Below are positions 1 through 11,132 of a stretch of DNA of 32,002 nt, piece by piece. Source of the stretch: Gymnopilus junonius (Eukaryota; Basidiomycota; Agaricomycetes; Agaricales; Galerinaceae). The position numbers and the translations under genes were made by a program. The notes under the pieces are model-generated. The model ran no database searches and was not told the origin of the DNA. It saw only the letters and a list, made by a program, of their open reading frames with translations. Location of the stretch: contig JADNYJ010000369.1 of assembly GCA_015501075.1 (NCBI GenBank), forward strand, positions 1-32,002. The letters are read 5' to 3'. Positions within the stretch are counted from its first letter, which is position 1, and every line of letters starts with the position of its first letter.

Positions 1-886
1 ACTGGTGTTAAGGGCGAGGAGGAAGTGCGTCTTGGTCGGAGGGAAGCAGGTTCAGGACTATGCTTCGAACTGGTCACACGGAGGAATATTTCAATGTCAA
101 GGGGTGTAGTTTCCCCAGACCGTTCAAGCCATAATCGGATCGTATCTGCGGAGGCGTGTTGGTTCGTCAGGATACGAATCTATGTGAAGATGTCAGTTTC
201 CTGGAACCAGCAAATGAAAGAGTAAAATGTGTGGGGGAAGAGTAAAATCGCTATTAATAACAAGGTTTCTCTGCCTGCAGTCAACAATCCATGCAAACCA
301 CGCTAAAACCGACAGTACGCAATTACGGAAGCGACCAAAAAGTAGGAACAATAGGAGATCAAGGTTGTCACTTGTAAATTGCTCAGTCATCCCCTGGAAA
401 TAACGCGAGAAGACAGCGGACAATTGAGCAACAGACTCCCACATACGAGTCGGATCCAAACGGACCGTGTAGGGCATGCAACGAGAAAGAGGAGGATAGT
501 CTAAATGTACTCACTTTCGACCAAATTAAGGGGATCCGCAAGGCCAGCCTTCGCCAGGACGTGCAGACCGCCGCCAACACCCACGCTGAACATGGATGAC
601 TCTCGAAACTCCACATGAATATCTCTCTCAACAACTCCATGGGAAGCCTCCGAATGGGGCTGAGGTACGCCAGCGTTCTCGATAATTGTTCCTCCAGTGC
701 GGCGCGTTGAGTTTCGAGTTCATTGATGGCGTATTGAGACTCGCGCACGATTTGAGCCAGTGCAGCCTCTGCGTTGGAAATTTTTGAGCTGATTTCTTGC
801 ACTGAAACGCGTGTTGTCTCAAGGACGCGCCGTGCATCTGCCAGAGTCTCCTTTGTAGGCGGTTCAGAGAAACCAGGTAGCGACAT
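1..886 (-). CDS. F-box domain protein, C-terminal part beyond window
   Basis: The ATG is at 886. Exon 1 (886-515) encodes 124 residues. It starts MSLPGFSEPP, continues with a heptad-like coiled-coil stretch (about residues 20-65), and then has an F-box-like helix set beginning LPMELLREIFMWSFESH and ending at RIPLIWSK. A GTGAGT donor follows at 514. The next recognisable coding block starts at 179 after a CATAG acceptor and reads IRILTNQHASADTIRLWLER, the block that normally follows 'LWS' in basidiomycete F-box proteins. It stays open to the window edge. This implies one intron of 331 nt, several times longer than most introns here. F-box proteins recruit substrates to SCF ubiquitin ligases through Skp1; the substrate is unknown. 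The F-box is seen, the family continuity is known, and the single long intron is inferred. Confidence 0.7.
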
Positions 887-2174
887 GGACGAAATAAACG
901 GAAGACAGAATGGTGGAAAGGAAAGGGAAGTCGAGCCCAGACGGGTTGGTTGCCAATAAATCGCCTCATATTTCCGGTATTTAAAACTCCGCTGGCACTC
1001 GGCGTTCGGGCTAAAAAGGGACAAAAACCGTTGCGAACAAACCTCTATTTCACGAAAATACAACAGAACGGCTTGCGTGGCGTCGCTGGTTGTCTTCGAG
1101 ATCCAGTATTTAATTTGTGCAGGAGATATCAAGGGTCAGTGGGCGCTCGAAATGAGGTACCAATCTCCGCTTCAAACCATCCGATTCGGCATTCATCCCA
1201 GTGGCAGGTAGCCTCGAGGCAAAAGAACACGAGGCAAACAGCCAGCGAACAGCGTGTTATCTTGAAGGCCCTTGCGTGGTTCTCTTCCCTTCTGATGCTA
1301 TCCAGACTCCTCAGAGGGAATCAAAGGATGGAATGGAGGATGCTTTCTCATGGCATGTCGTTCTCTTGCGCCAAATATGACAACAAAAAGAGAAAAGGTC
1401 TCCAGGTCGGATTTCTGTCGGATCGGGTGTTGCTGGGTTGATGGAGAATGGAAAGATCAAGGAAGAATGCAGCAGCTTTGGAATGTGACGAAACATGTGC
1501 TTACACTGGCATAATGGGGTATTCTGAGGTAAGAGCGATCTTGAATTACGGGTGAACGATCATCGCACCTTGTTTCTCTTATCCTGCGCAGCCATCAGCG
1601 TCTATGGTTCCAGCTTCATAACCTCTCCATCGTATCCATGTATTCTTCACAGTGATTACCAGTAGGAAAGAGTGTTCGGCTTGAAGGAGAGGTCATGAAG
1701 AGAGTTGTCAGAAAGCGCCATCGAGTCATATCGATGGCATCGGGGAAGCGCCCACAAGGCTTCATATATGGACCGAGCGGCGCCGGGTTCCTCATACACT
1801 CTCCAAGTCACGACAAAGGATTCAATTACCCGGAACACAAACTCGAAACCTCTACCCTAATTTGAATCTGAGAATCATGGACTATGTACTAACCCCACAT
1901 ATAAAAATAATCGCACGATGCTCTAAAATTCCGGAAGGCGGGATGATCATTGTACTGGTCTTGCTCTGCAAATCAAAGGGGTGTAAAAATACTATAAAAA
2001 TTGACACGTTGTGGAACAAGATGCCAGGGCACAGAGGAGGCATGAGCAATTCGAATATAGAATGGTTAGTTTTATTTTGGTTTTGAAGAACTTAGCCAGT
2101 CAACATCTTTTCGATTTTAGCACGAGGGAAGGGATTTGCGAACGCCCTACTCGCAATTGCAATTCGCAACCATC
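887..2174. other. Divergent intergenic region, no supported gene
   Basis: About 1.3 kb lies between the start of the left F-box gene (minus strand) and the start of the F-box/LRR-like gene (plus strand), so it should hold both promoters. Open frames here, the longest 163 codons at 950-1441 (+), lack recognisable domains or a convincing splice structure. I see no repeat, RNA gene or transposon remnant. Confidence 0.5.
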
Positions 2175-3393
2175 ATGATCTCCAAGTCTTTCCTGTTCAC
2201 TCTCGCCCCGGAACTCTTCGAAACCATTGCCGAGCACCTTCCACTGCACTGTAGATCTCCATCCCTGCTCTCACTTGCACTCACCAATCACTCCTATTAT
2301 GACATCGTCTACTCACTCTTGATCCCTGCCTCATGCTCAGAAACGAAGACGACTCAATAAATGTCCTACAAAGAATCCTACCTGACAAGCAATTTAGTCG
2401 AGCTGTCAGACAGTTAACATCATGTCAGAACTTTCATTAGCAGCAGCCAACGGAGAGAAACCGTTCGATACAATCACAGGTCTCAAGAAGGCTGTCACGA
2501 CAGGATCCCTTTCAAGAATTCATATTCTGAGCCTGCGTGTCTGTTATGGCTGGATATATCATCCCTTTACGACTTACTTTTCAGAAGGCTTTGACCGTCT
2601 TGACAAAAATTCTGGAAAGAACTGAGAAGCAACTGCCCAGGTATACGCGGGATCTTTGTGTCAGGCATAGGGGATAGCGAGGACGATCCTAGGTTGGATC
2701 GTTCTGGGATCTACGATTTAACTGGATTGAAAGTAAGCGCCCGCTATTCATTCACAGTAAATAACTCAGTTCAATAATATCATAGGGAATACTACATTTC
2801 GGCCTCTATCTTGCAGAGACTGCAGCCCCGGATGGGATTGATATTCTCCTGAAGAACATCCGCTGTCTCTCTTCCTCGTTACAGACACTAATGCTGGGCT
2901 CCTTTCAGAAACCTGGCTGGACTCGCGAAAAGTCAGAAGGTGGTTTTTTGACGATTACATCTACTCAGTCGCAAGAAGCGCGCCCAATCTGGAAGAATTG
3001 GAACTGCTTGCAGATGAATTCATCCAAACGACCACATACGTGCGTCCCACTAAGATTATTTCGATGCTAACCGATTCTCATATACTGGCGCAGGCAAAAA
3101 TCTCACCAGCACTCGAGCAATTCTGCATCTTACGGCATCTGTATTATAATGCTGCAATCTACAACGCGGTCCATGAAAAGGCATTCTTCAGTGTGGCCAA
3201 AGAATTCGCGAACAGCTGTAGATCACTGGAAGTCATAACATACATTAACAACAAAGAGACAACTGGCTATTTGTCGGCGACAATACGAAGGAACAGAAGA
3301 GGCATGGTCAGCGACGTAATACCAGGGAATGGATATGGATTGCTAATAGGTCGTGAAGACGAGCCATTTCCTCGTAGTCTGTGTGATGAGTGA
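2175..3393 (+). pseudogene. F-box/LRR-like protein gene with four frameshifts
   Basis: The frame starts at ATG 2175 with an F-box-like opening (FLFTLAPELFETIAEHLPLH, then SLLSLALTNHSYYDI). It continues as a leucine-rich protein: LMLRNEDDSINVLQ, MSELSLAAANGEKPFD, FWKELRSNCPGIRGIF, LQTLMLGSFQ, IYSVARSAPNLEELELLADE, SCRSLEVITYI and GREDEPFPRS. One intron lies at 2733-2785 (GTAAGC..ATAG). Keeping this protein in frame requires four one-base shifts, each equal to a lost base, near CCC 2324-2326, TTAA 2414-2417, AAAAA 2605-2609 and TTTTTT 2944-2949. With them counted, both exons are multiples of three and the product is about 389 residues. It looks like a basidiomycete family of SCF adaptor-like proteins. 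It is either a young pseudogene or a real gene with sequence errors. Confidence 0.6.
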
Positions 3394-3436
3394 GCGTTGG
3401 TGAAGTAAATAAAGTTGTATGTGTAAATGATGCTTT

Positions 3437-3640
3437 TAAGTCTTGCGACAGAATTCGTAGAAAGTTGTAGATTCCTCTAAACATCAAATGACATTGACAA
3501 AGGGATTTTACCATATTTTTCGGCCAAAATAATACCAGGCGAGAATGGTGTAGTCAAAGAAGTCATACGAAGACAGGTATACGGATTGCAGATTGCTCGT
3601 GAAGACAAGCCATTCCCTCCTGGTTTATGTCTGATATTAA
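3437..3640 (+). pseudogene. Decayed duplicate of the preceding gene's 3' end
   Basis: About 50-240 bp after the F-box/LRR-like stop codon, its last 60 or so codons reappear in degraded form. CAGAATTCGTAGAAAGTTGT mirrors the KEFANSC region. GENGVVKEVI, YGLQIAREDKPFP and a following leucine-cysteine mirror RGMVSDVI, YGLLIGREDEPFP and SLC of the upstream gene. The middle of the copy carries stops and length changes. A further 15-nt echo (GGCCAAAGAATTCG) occurs near 3783. This is best read as a tandem duplication of which only the tail survives. Confidence 0.65.
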
Positions 3641-3975
3641 AATTCTACCTACTGGTAAAATACGTCAGCAGCGCCTCCTTTGCAGGGAACAATACGAAGA
3701 CTTGAACTATAGGGCATTATCAAAGTGTGTCCGCATAAGGTGTTATACAAATGACAAGTGTCGACGTAACATACAACAAAGAGGCCAAAGAATTCGACAA
3801 AGCAGCCTTGCGAACTACCCTCTGGAATACCCATAACCCCACTAATTTCTCTCGGCTCGGAATCAAATATTCGCCTGATCGCCCTTCACGAGTAGCATCA
3901 ATCCCTGCTGAAACACCATGCTCCTCAAGTTGGCAACGCTCAAACCGGCAACCTGAACCAACATAGCCGCCCATC

Positions 3976-4651
3976 CTATTTCTTTCCAGCTTCGATAGCA
4001 TCCCCATTCTTGCACGCAATGATCTTAATCTTTTGTGAGCTGACCATATCATTCGACTCCATCTTGAACGTCGGGTTCTTGATGATGAATGTCCAGACAT
4101 CGTCACAGAGTCGGTATGTCCGGAGATGACCCTGTACAACGGTAGAAAACGCAAGCAAGTCAAGTAGGACAACAAGGCGGTAAGCAGACAGAACAAAAAC
4201 ATCAGTAAGAAGTATTCCACGTGATTAGGATGACCGGCGTACCTTCAAATTGGTCTTCGTCTTCACCTGCTTCACCATCGTGTCCGCGAGCGACTTGTCG
4301 AACTGTAAGGAATGTCAGCCACCCAAGGAGAAAGGGAGGTTGAACGATGCAGAGGAGTATAGAATCAATGGTCAAAACCTCTTCACGAATTCATGATGGT
4401 TTCCCTCCCTCACACAGAGCATGATGCACACTGCGACTAAAAGAACCCACCTGCTGCAACACCTTCATCGCCAACTGAGGAGTAATCGCACCGCTCGTGA
4501 TGAGTTCGTCCAGCGAGTCCGTCAGAGCCATGCCAATCCTATGCAACCAGCCCGGAAAGAGCCAGCCAGTAGGTCAGGAAAAATGGCACCCGCAGCCATT
4601 GGGAACCACATACGACGATCCTCTGTAAAATTCATAGTACGCAGATGCCAT
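3976..4651 (-). CDS. TOA2: Transcription initiation factor IIA small (gamma) subunit
   Basis: There are four exons: 4651-4614, 4538-4451, 4302-4243 and 4131-3976. Introns are 75, 148 and 111 nt, all GT..AG. The product is 113 residues, close to the human (109) and yeast (122) subunits. It starts [18 protein letters not shown], then [20 protein letters not shown] (N-terminal helical bundle), [20 protein letters not shown], and the C-terminal beta-barrel [19 protein letters not shown] with the final strand KIKIIACKN. These match the TFIIA-gamma family across its length, including the near-invariant 'TYR-CD-VWTF' segment. TFIIA binds TBP-TATA complexes and stabilises them during RNA polymerase II initiation in the nucleus. 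The frame is clean, with no indels, unlike several neighbours. Confidence 0.95.
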
Positions 4652-6029
4652 GGTCGGTATAAAGAGTCAAAAATGAGTGCAATATTTTTAGTTTTCCTCT
4701 TTTCCGTCAGGAAGAGGAGGTGATGCGGACAGGAGAGACCAGTGAAGAGCTGCAAAGGTCGCCGAACGCAATGGTCGGTCGAGAAAGAGTGATTAGTGGT
4801 GGTGTCACAAGTTATGACTCAACGGTATCCCGGTCACGTCGGTGTGATAAGCGAACGACCGGGCCGGTACATACTTGCTCGAGTTTTGGTAAATCTTGGG
4901 TAGATCCCTTCAAGGCAGAATCAGTCCCCTAGAATGCCTGCAGAGCGGAGAAAATTTGAGTACAACACATTGTCGTGGACTCTCGGGAGGAATTGTGCAT
5001 TAGTAAGTTTGTGCAGGATTTAAAATGGTTTCAAAATTCACGGAGGCGTTTATCCCATCGGCCGCATTGGTCCCGCAGCTCCCGCTTCCATTAAAGTGGT
5101 GCTACATGATTATTGTAAATAGAAGCAGAGTTCTTGTCAATGATGCGAATGAGTAAGACGTCTAGAGACTTTTTATATCAGCCTATCAAACCAAGGTGAG
5201 AAGCATAAGCAGATACAAGGAGTAAATGAAAAATAAGTATTGAGTGCGACTTGTCAAATGATGAGTGAGAGCCGACAGAGGATTAAGAGTGCAACTGCAT
5301 CGATGTTAGGCTGTTCTCCCTTGTCGAGATGACTATGTCGAGCCAATCATAAAGTCAACTCATGGTCACAACGATATATCGTTACACTTACAGGGGGTTA
5401 GTCCAAAAAGAAGGGCGGGTTTTTTTATTGACATCGCATTAGTATCGATAATAGAAGGAAAAGATGAGATGGCGGCATGTTTAATTTATTGGGGAGCTTG
5501 CTCTCCTTTTCTTCAGGTGATCTCGAAAAAGCTATAGCCACGTGACCGCCGTTTGGCCACCCCGTGGGAATTATGCAGTAGTGCACAAGAGCCAGCGGCG
5601 AAGCCGACGGCGTCAGTGTAGCCTAGTAATTAGACGCTTTTATCACGTGGGGGGAATATCGGATGGTCGCGTGCGCGTCCTGCCAGCTCTCACTTTGACC
5701 TTCTCCACTCTTCTCAATTATCCGTGGCTGTAGTTCCGGGCTGACCATCCTAGAACGATGTTGATATGGACTTCGCGTGGCTACACTATGAATGCAGTAC
5801 TTTTGAAGTGCTGGCGCAGTTGGTTGCGTCATTCCGAAGAACCTATTCGAAAAGAAGCAACATCTTCGGTGAGTTGCTGCACACTACTTTCAGCATCTAA
5901 AATACATTGACAAGGGATTTAACAAACGTTTCGTTACTTTAGTTCAGCCCTTTAATTCAATTGATCATGACTCTATTGATACAAGGTACAATGCATTTGC
6001 AGTACGGCCGATCAGGTCAGCGGTGAGGC
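4652..6029. other. Intergenic region upstream of TOA2, no supported gene
   Basis: About 1.4 kb with no open frame that resembles a protein. It contains two CACGTG E-box-type hexamers, at 5539-5544 (within CCACGTGAC) and 5644-5649 (within ATCACGTGG), 105 bp apart. Such sites are bound by bHLH factors such as Cbf1/Pho4-type proteins, but function here is untested. No repeats or RNA genes were recognised. Confidence 0.4.
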
Positions 6030-6257
6030 TTATTCCTCCTCCGTCCCGCCAATGTCATCGGCAAGACGAATGGCAGCGGAAGGAACTAGTCTTCTGTAGT
6101 TTTTACCGAAAAATATCCAAAGCTGAGTAGCGATGGATGCCCAACCCTCAGAGGTGCCTATTTTGTTGCTTAAAATCCAGGTCTGAACGCTTGCTTGATT
6201 ACATGTGCCCGACGGACTTTTAGAATCAAAGCAAGAACCTTTTCCCCATGGGACTTG
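6030..6257 (-). pseudogene. Start-less open frame, possible last exon or gene relic
   Basis: On the minus strand, 75 codons stay open without an ATG and end at TAA 6030-6032. The composition looks protein-like: KGSCFDSKSPSGTCNQASVQ, TSEGWASIATQLWIFFGKNY, and a charged tail RLADDIGGTEEE. I cannot assign a family. A strongly acidic end directly before the stop is typical of real C-termini, so this may be the last exon of a gene whose upstream exons I cannot trace, or a fragment left by gene loss. It lies between TOA2 and the LPMO gene. A chance open frame is also possible. Confidence 0.25.
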
Positions 6258-6569
6258 TTAGGACTTTTTCCCAAAAGACGACGCATTCACAATTCTCGGA
6301 TATTCGCCGGCGCGAGTGACTTCATCACGCCCCTCCAAATTTTCCTCGGGTCCGTCAATATGCTGAGGGCTCATTACAATGCGGCATTCAATACGCTGTA
6401 CTTATTCTCCGAGACCTCTTACCTTTTGAATCGTTAGTACTAATTTCCCCGCATGACATACTAAAATAACACATTCTGAGTGTCATCTCAAAAAACTTCC
6501 CTAGGGCTTCGTTCAATATAGCGACGTTTACGCGAAGACATATTATCGGGAATAAGGATGCCTGAAACC

Positions 6570-6577
6570 TATAAAAG
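6570..6577 (+). promoter_or_regulatory. TATA box of the AA9 LPMO gene
   Basis: TATAAAAG lies 48 bp upstream of the LPMO start codon at 6618, in an otherwise mixed-composition stretch. A TATA element this close to the ATG is common in strongly regulated secreted-enzyme genes of fungi and implies a very short 5' leader. The start site itself is not visible in the sequence. Confidence 0.6.
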
Positions 6578-6617
6578 GTGTGAAACTGAGGCTCTATGTC
6601 GTCAAGCCAAGCCAAAA

Positions 6618-8104
6618 ATGTTTGGACTCGCTACTCTCGCTCTCGCTCTCTGCGCTGAACGCGCTGCCGCTCACGGTGGTGTCCTCTCTTACTCCTGGAG
6701 CGGTAACTGGTACTGGGGTTGGCAACCATATAACTCTCCTACTGGACAGACTTCGATCCAGAGGCCGTGGTCTACTTAGTAAGTGATAGGAATTGGTTTT
6801 ACCATGACTTCTGAAGATATTTAATCGTTGTTTTTCAGCAATCCTATCACGGATGCCACTGACCCCACCCTGTCCTGTAACGACAACGGCCAAGCTGGTG
6901 CTCTTCAGTTGACTGCCACCGTTGCTGCAGGCACAGCTATTACTGCCTACTGGAATGTACCCTGGCCCCATAATATTGGTCCAATGGTAGAACAAATTCT
7001 CTATTGATACAATCTTGAAACGTCACTTAGAAATGGTGTCTTTTGTGTAGCTGACCTACCTCGCCCAATGTCCATCTGCTGGCTGCACGTCAGCTAGCTC
7101 CAACACGCTGCAATGGGTAAGTTGCACACCTTCCAACTGCCTGTTCAGTTCTAATACTTATCATTTTAATTGTAGTTCAAGATCGACGAAGCTGGTCTCT
7201 TGTCTGGCACTGTTTTCAGCGGAACATGGGGTTCTGGAAAGATGATTGCCGACAACAGCAGCTGGACCACCACTATCCCCCAAACCGTTCCCAGCGGAAA
7301 CTACATGATCCGTTTTGAGACGATTGCCCTTCACTCTTTGCCCGCTGTATGTTCGTCTTCTGTAGAAATTGAACTTGAAACTGAGTGGACCGACCTTCAA
7401 TAGCAATTTTACCCTGAATGTGCCCAGATTACGATCACCGGTGGAGGAACTTTGGCTCCCACTGCTGCTCAACTCGTTACCTTCCCCGGTGGTTACAGCA
7501 ACAGTGACCCCGGATGTGAGTCTTCTGTAATGCTGTCTCCGAACCTGCCTCTTAATTCTCTTTTTCAGTGACCATCGACGTCTACAGCAATGATGCCCAG
7601 ACCGAGTACGTATCAGTTTGAACAGTTTCCAATGAACAACAGTCGTTAAATCTTATATCTAGGACTACCTACCCGATTCCAGGACCTCCTCTCTACGGCT
7701 CGAGCGTAAGTTATAAAGATTTCCTGTGCTGAGGTTTCGCTTAATTTTCCATAGTCAACTGGCACGACTGTTAGCCAACCCTCGTCCACTCCTCCTTCCA
7801 CGCCCATCAAAACCACCCCTTCAACCACGCCCGTCTCCACGCCAGTCAGCACCCCAAGCTCGACACCAACCGGTGCCACTGCTGCTCATTATGCTCAATG
7901 TGGTGGACAAGGCTGGACTGGACCGACCGTATGGTGAGGCGCTTCCTTACTCTGAACTCTGACTTCATTTCTTACGCTCTAAATTCAATCTAGTGCTTCT
8001 CCTTTCACCTGCACCGTTTCCAACCGTAAGTTTTTGAAAATAGTAAAGTTTGACATATGGCTAAGCTATAATTTTCCACAGCCTACTACTCGCAATGCCT
8101 GTGA
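6618..8104 (+). CDS. AA9 lytic polysaccharide monooxygenase with C-terminal CBM1
   Basis: Ten exons (6618-6778, 6839-6986, 7051-7116, 7176-7346, 7404-7515, 7569-7605, 7663-7705, 7755-7933, 7994-8025, 8082-8104) give 323 residues with a clean frame. An 18-residue signal peptide ends just before His19, the mature N-terminal histidine of the copper 'histidine brace'. The other copper ligands are His98 (WPHNIGP) and axial Tyr185 in QFY (183-185). His178 in ALHS is the conserved second-sphere residue. A Ser/Thr/Pro linker (about 247-290) leads to a CBM1 (291-323) with Cys295, 306, 312 and 322 and aromatics Trp300, Tyr318 and Tyr319. The enzyme is secreted and oxidatively cleaves cellulose or related glucans; C1/C4 preference cannot be read with certainty. 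It converges on the amidase gene. Confidence 0.96.
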
Positions 8105-8927
8105 GGCTAAGCACATCCATACTTTAAAAGTTAATTTTCTTGTACAATCTTGTTCCTCGTTTTCCGAATTCAATCCTTTTATAATTTTACAAAGCTTGAG
8201 TCATTGCGGTTTTCTGGCTGTCTGACTGTCATTCAAGTAGCATGGGCGCGAGCGATATAGGGGTTAAAGTGATTTTTTTACTAAATTCTTGATAGATGTA
8301 CTATATTCTTAAGCAAATGTCGCGAATGCGTATACATCAGTTTGTCCCTCCGCCTTTGAGGGCGGTCAGTTTATTCTTCTCTTGCTTTCTTTGTGTTCTG
8401 CCCTTAAACCTCTTCTTTGGCCGAAGGGGAGCGAGGTCGGGGTGTTGTCTACTATATTGTGACCATTATACTCTGTGATCTTAGTTGAACTTTGGTACTG
8501 GACAATACCTGATGCTGCAAGGAACGGATCATAGGTTTTCAAAAGTTGCCTGCTTTCATATCCGAAGATGTCGTGCTGAAAGAAGGAGGGACAGGCACCC
8601 TTGTCCACAGGGTCGCAGAAAAAAAGTTGTCAGGTGCCAAAGCTGCATGTTTAGGCCATTTATAAGCGTACGCTCCGGCCATTGTAACAACGGGAATATA
8701 TTTTATGACTATAAAGTGAACTGTTTTACAACGTCCGTGATTACGGCGGCAGATAAGAATAAGTAAGAAAAATGCGAATGAACGAATGAGACAGCCACAG
8801 TGAAGAACTGGTTATGCAAAGAAAGAACGAAAGCAAAGAAGCAATGATACAAAGAGAGTACAAATGAATGGAGCGTCTATGACGAATGATGAATAGTACA
8901 GTATTCGGATAGAAGTTTGGAGATGAA
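8105..8927. other. Convergent intergenic region between LPMO and amidase
   Basis: This 823-bp stretch must contain both 3' untranslated regions and polyadenylation sites. Open frames here are short and overlap on both strands without protein-like signal. I see no repeat or RNA gene. Confidence 0.45.
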
Positions 8928-11069
8928 TCACGGGTTGACTTTGTTAATAAAGGCTGTCCCTTGTGCGTGCAGCGCAGCCTCGATGATCTGCATACCTTCA
9001 AGCACCTTCTCTTCTTCGAGCCTTCTTCCGGCGATCTGGATACCTAGTGGTAGACCATGCATCTTCTCCGCGTCGTAGATCGAATATGCTCCCTTGGCAG
9101 AGGCAGAGAATGATCTGTATTGTTCAGTCTTGGTGAAATTTTCAGGAAGGCCATCCAGGGCCTTATCGACATAGGTAACGGGCAGACTGCCTGTGGTGTA
9201 ATCGAGCTGGATTAAACAAGAAGTCAACATTTTGAAGACAGACGATCGATCGGATTTGGAGAATGAACTTGCCAAGCTGAACAAAAAGGTATATCCTGCG
9301 CTCATAAGCGTCGCTTTCTCAGAAGTATCATTTTCCAATGCTGGAAAGGCGATCGGAACAGTGAGAACAAAGTCAAGACCTTCCTCCGTCCATTTCTGGT
9401 GCCACGCGGCCCTATACCTGTCTCTGGCGGCGACGTTGCCTCGATCTTGTACAACGGTCTTTACGTGCATAATATCGTAGAGCTGACTAGCCACAGGATC
9501 TCGCGAGCGGAGGAAGAAGGAGAGGATCTTCTTGAAAAGCCTTGGCAAGTTAAGGAGGTCTAGAATCGCCTTGGTTGGTGCAGAGACGTTCTCGCCTGGC
9601 TGAAGAGCATTTCGAATTTGCGCACCTCCAAGGTATCATCAAATGAGCTGCTCGCGTAAGAGAAGGCGGAGCACTTACCACCGTCTGAGAAGAGGAGCTG
9701 GTATCCTATCTTCAAGCCTTCGAATACATCAGGAGGATGACTATATAATAATAATACGTATCAAAATGCATCAAAAGAGTAAGACTGACTTACAAATCTA
9801 CGACTTCGTGTCCCTGCTTTTTGAGAGCGGCAATAACCGTGGATAAAGCACGTTTGCAAGCAGGGGTAGGGGGGATCGTACCTAAGAGGAATCAGATCAG
9901 AAAGAAGTAATCGAGAAGAGGCCGGCTTACCATCATCCCATATTACTCCCCATTTCAATTTTCGACCTTCATCTTGAAGATTAACGTTGTGCCAGGGAAG
10001 CGGGACACACTGTACGAGCATAAGTCAGCATGACTAACATAAGGATGCCCGCAATGCTTACTGTATGATCGTAATGCCATGGCCTGGCCGAAACAAGCCT
10101 TTGGCAGAACTCCGTAAGTCGGTCAGATTGTTGGCCAATGGAGATATCACAATCGGAATTGACTCTAATCCAGACAAAGACGATTGATTTCCCCATGATG
10201 GGAACCTCCCTGCACTCCCCTTCAAGGACCAGACACCACAAAAATGGGCAGGAATCCTAACACTTCCAGCGATATCCGTGCCGATTTCGATCTTGCTCCC
10301 TCCGCAAGCCACCAGTGCGCCACCACCTCCTGTCGACGCTCCAGCCGTATGCGCATGATTGTATGGGTTGGTGGTCCGACCGTAGATGTCGGATATTGTT
10401 TCAATTGAAATCAGGCCAGTCGGAACAGTCGTTTTGACGTGAATTAATGCACCGGCATCTTGAAGGAGGCGTACAATGGAAGAGGAGGTTGCTGACGGTT
10501 GACCAATGTTTCGGGAAAAACTGATGGTGGAGTCGTGACCCTCGATGTCTATCGTCTCTGCACGGCGGAGAACGGGAATAAGTTATTTGGGGAAAGATAC
10601 ATGCGGTGGAACTCCATACCTTTGATGCTGATTGGTACACCCATCAGACTACGCTCGCGAATGGTTTCGGTGACGCCTGCGTCAGAATCCACACCAGGGC
10701 CCCAGTTAGCAACAGAAGAAGTAGCCAATGCCTCGTCGAACATGAGATCGGCAAGACAGTTGGTGGCCTTGTGGGCGAACAGGGCCTTCTTCGCATACGC
10801 CATCATGATGGAGGAAGGTTGGATAGCCCCAGAACGACATTTAGTTACAAGTTCAGAAAGTGAAAGAGCGTGGATCTTCTCCTCGGATGAAGAGAGTGGA
10901 GAGGAATAAACAGGAGAGAGAGACTCGATCTTCGACTGCCTCTCCGCCTGCTTCGTCGCGCTGCACGACAGGAAAAAACGTCAGAGAAAACATGAGGCAG
11001 GCGGATATTTCATAAAAGAACAACTTGCCATGCACGCTGATGAGCAGAGCGAGAAAAAGAAAAAAGCAT
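8928..11069 (-). CDS. Amidase-signature family enzyme (acetamidase-like), one frameshift
   Basis: Eight exons are traced: 11069-11029, 10960-10620, 10557-10062, 10009-9931, 9881-9794, 9740-9679, 9625-9273 and 9206-8928. Allowing one lost base, the product is 579 residues, normal for fungal amidases. The Ser-cisSer-Lys triad is intact: Lys127 (PISIK), cis-Ser202 (AGASTGGGGA) and nucleophile Ser226 (TDIAGSVRIPA), with spacings of 75 and 24 as in the family. The family hydrolyses amides to carboxylate and ammonia, usually in the cytosol; the substrate is unknown. The frame breaks at about 10117, after SPLANNLTD: the continuation TEFCQRLVSARPWHYDHT is one base off. Introns 1 (11028-10961) and 7 (9272-9207) appear to use GC donors. 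The first exon is the least certain. Confidence 0.88.
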
Positions 11070-11125
11070 GACTTAAAAACGAAGGTGAGAACGTACAGAA
11101 CCCGAGACGACGAGCAGCGGGCGCA

Positions 11126-11132
11126 CCTTATA
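11126..11132 (-). promoter_or_regulatory. Possible TATA element of the amidase gene
   Basis: On the minus strand, TATAAGG lies about 57 bp upstream of the proposed amidase ATG at 11069. No other ATG occurs on that strand between the element and the start, which supports the chosen start codon. It is a single short match, so chance occurrence is possible. Confidence 0.35.

Noticed and set aside
193..477. 94-codon minus-strand frame between the two F-box exons.
   Set aside because: It does not continue the F-box family sequence; the donor at 514 and acceptor at 181-180 join family-like blocks and skip it.
950..1441. 163-codon plus-strand open frame upstream of the F-box gene.
   Set aside because: It overlaps the F-box gene's promoter on the opposite strand, shows no domain, and its composition looks like read-through of non-coding DNA.
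5905..5925. ACATTGACAAGGGATTTAAC, similar to a stretch at 3489 in the F-box/LRR tail copy.
   Set aside because: Only about 20 nt match and the flanks do not, so a third relic of that gene cannot be supported.
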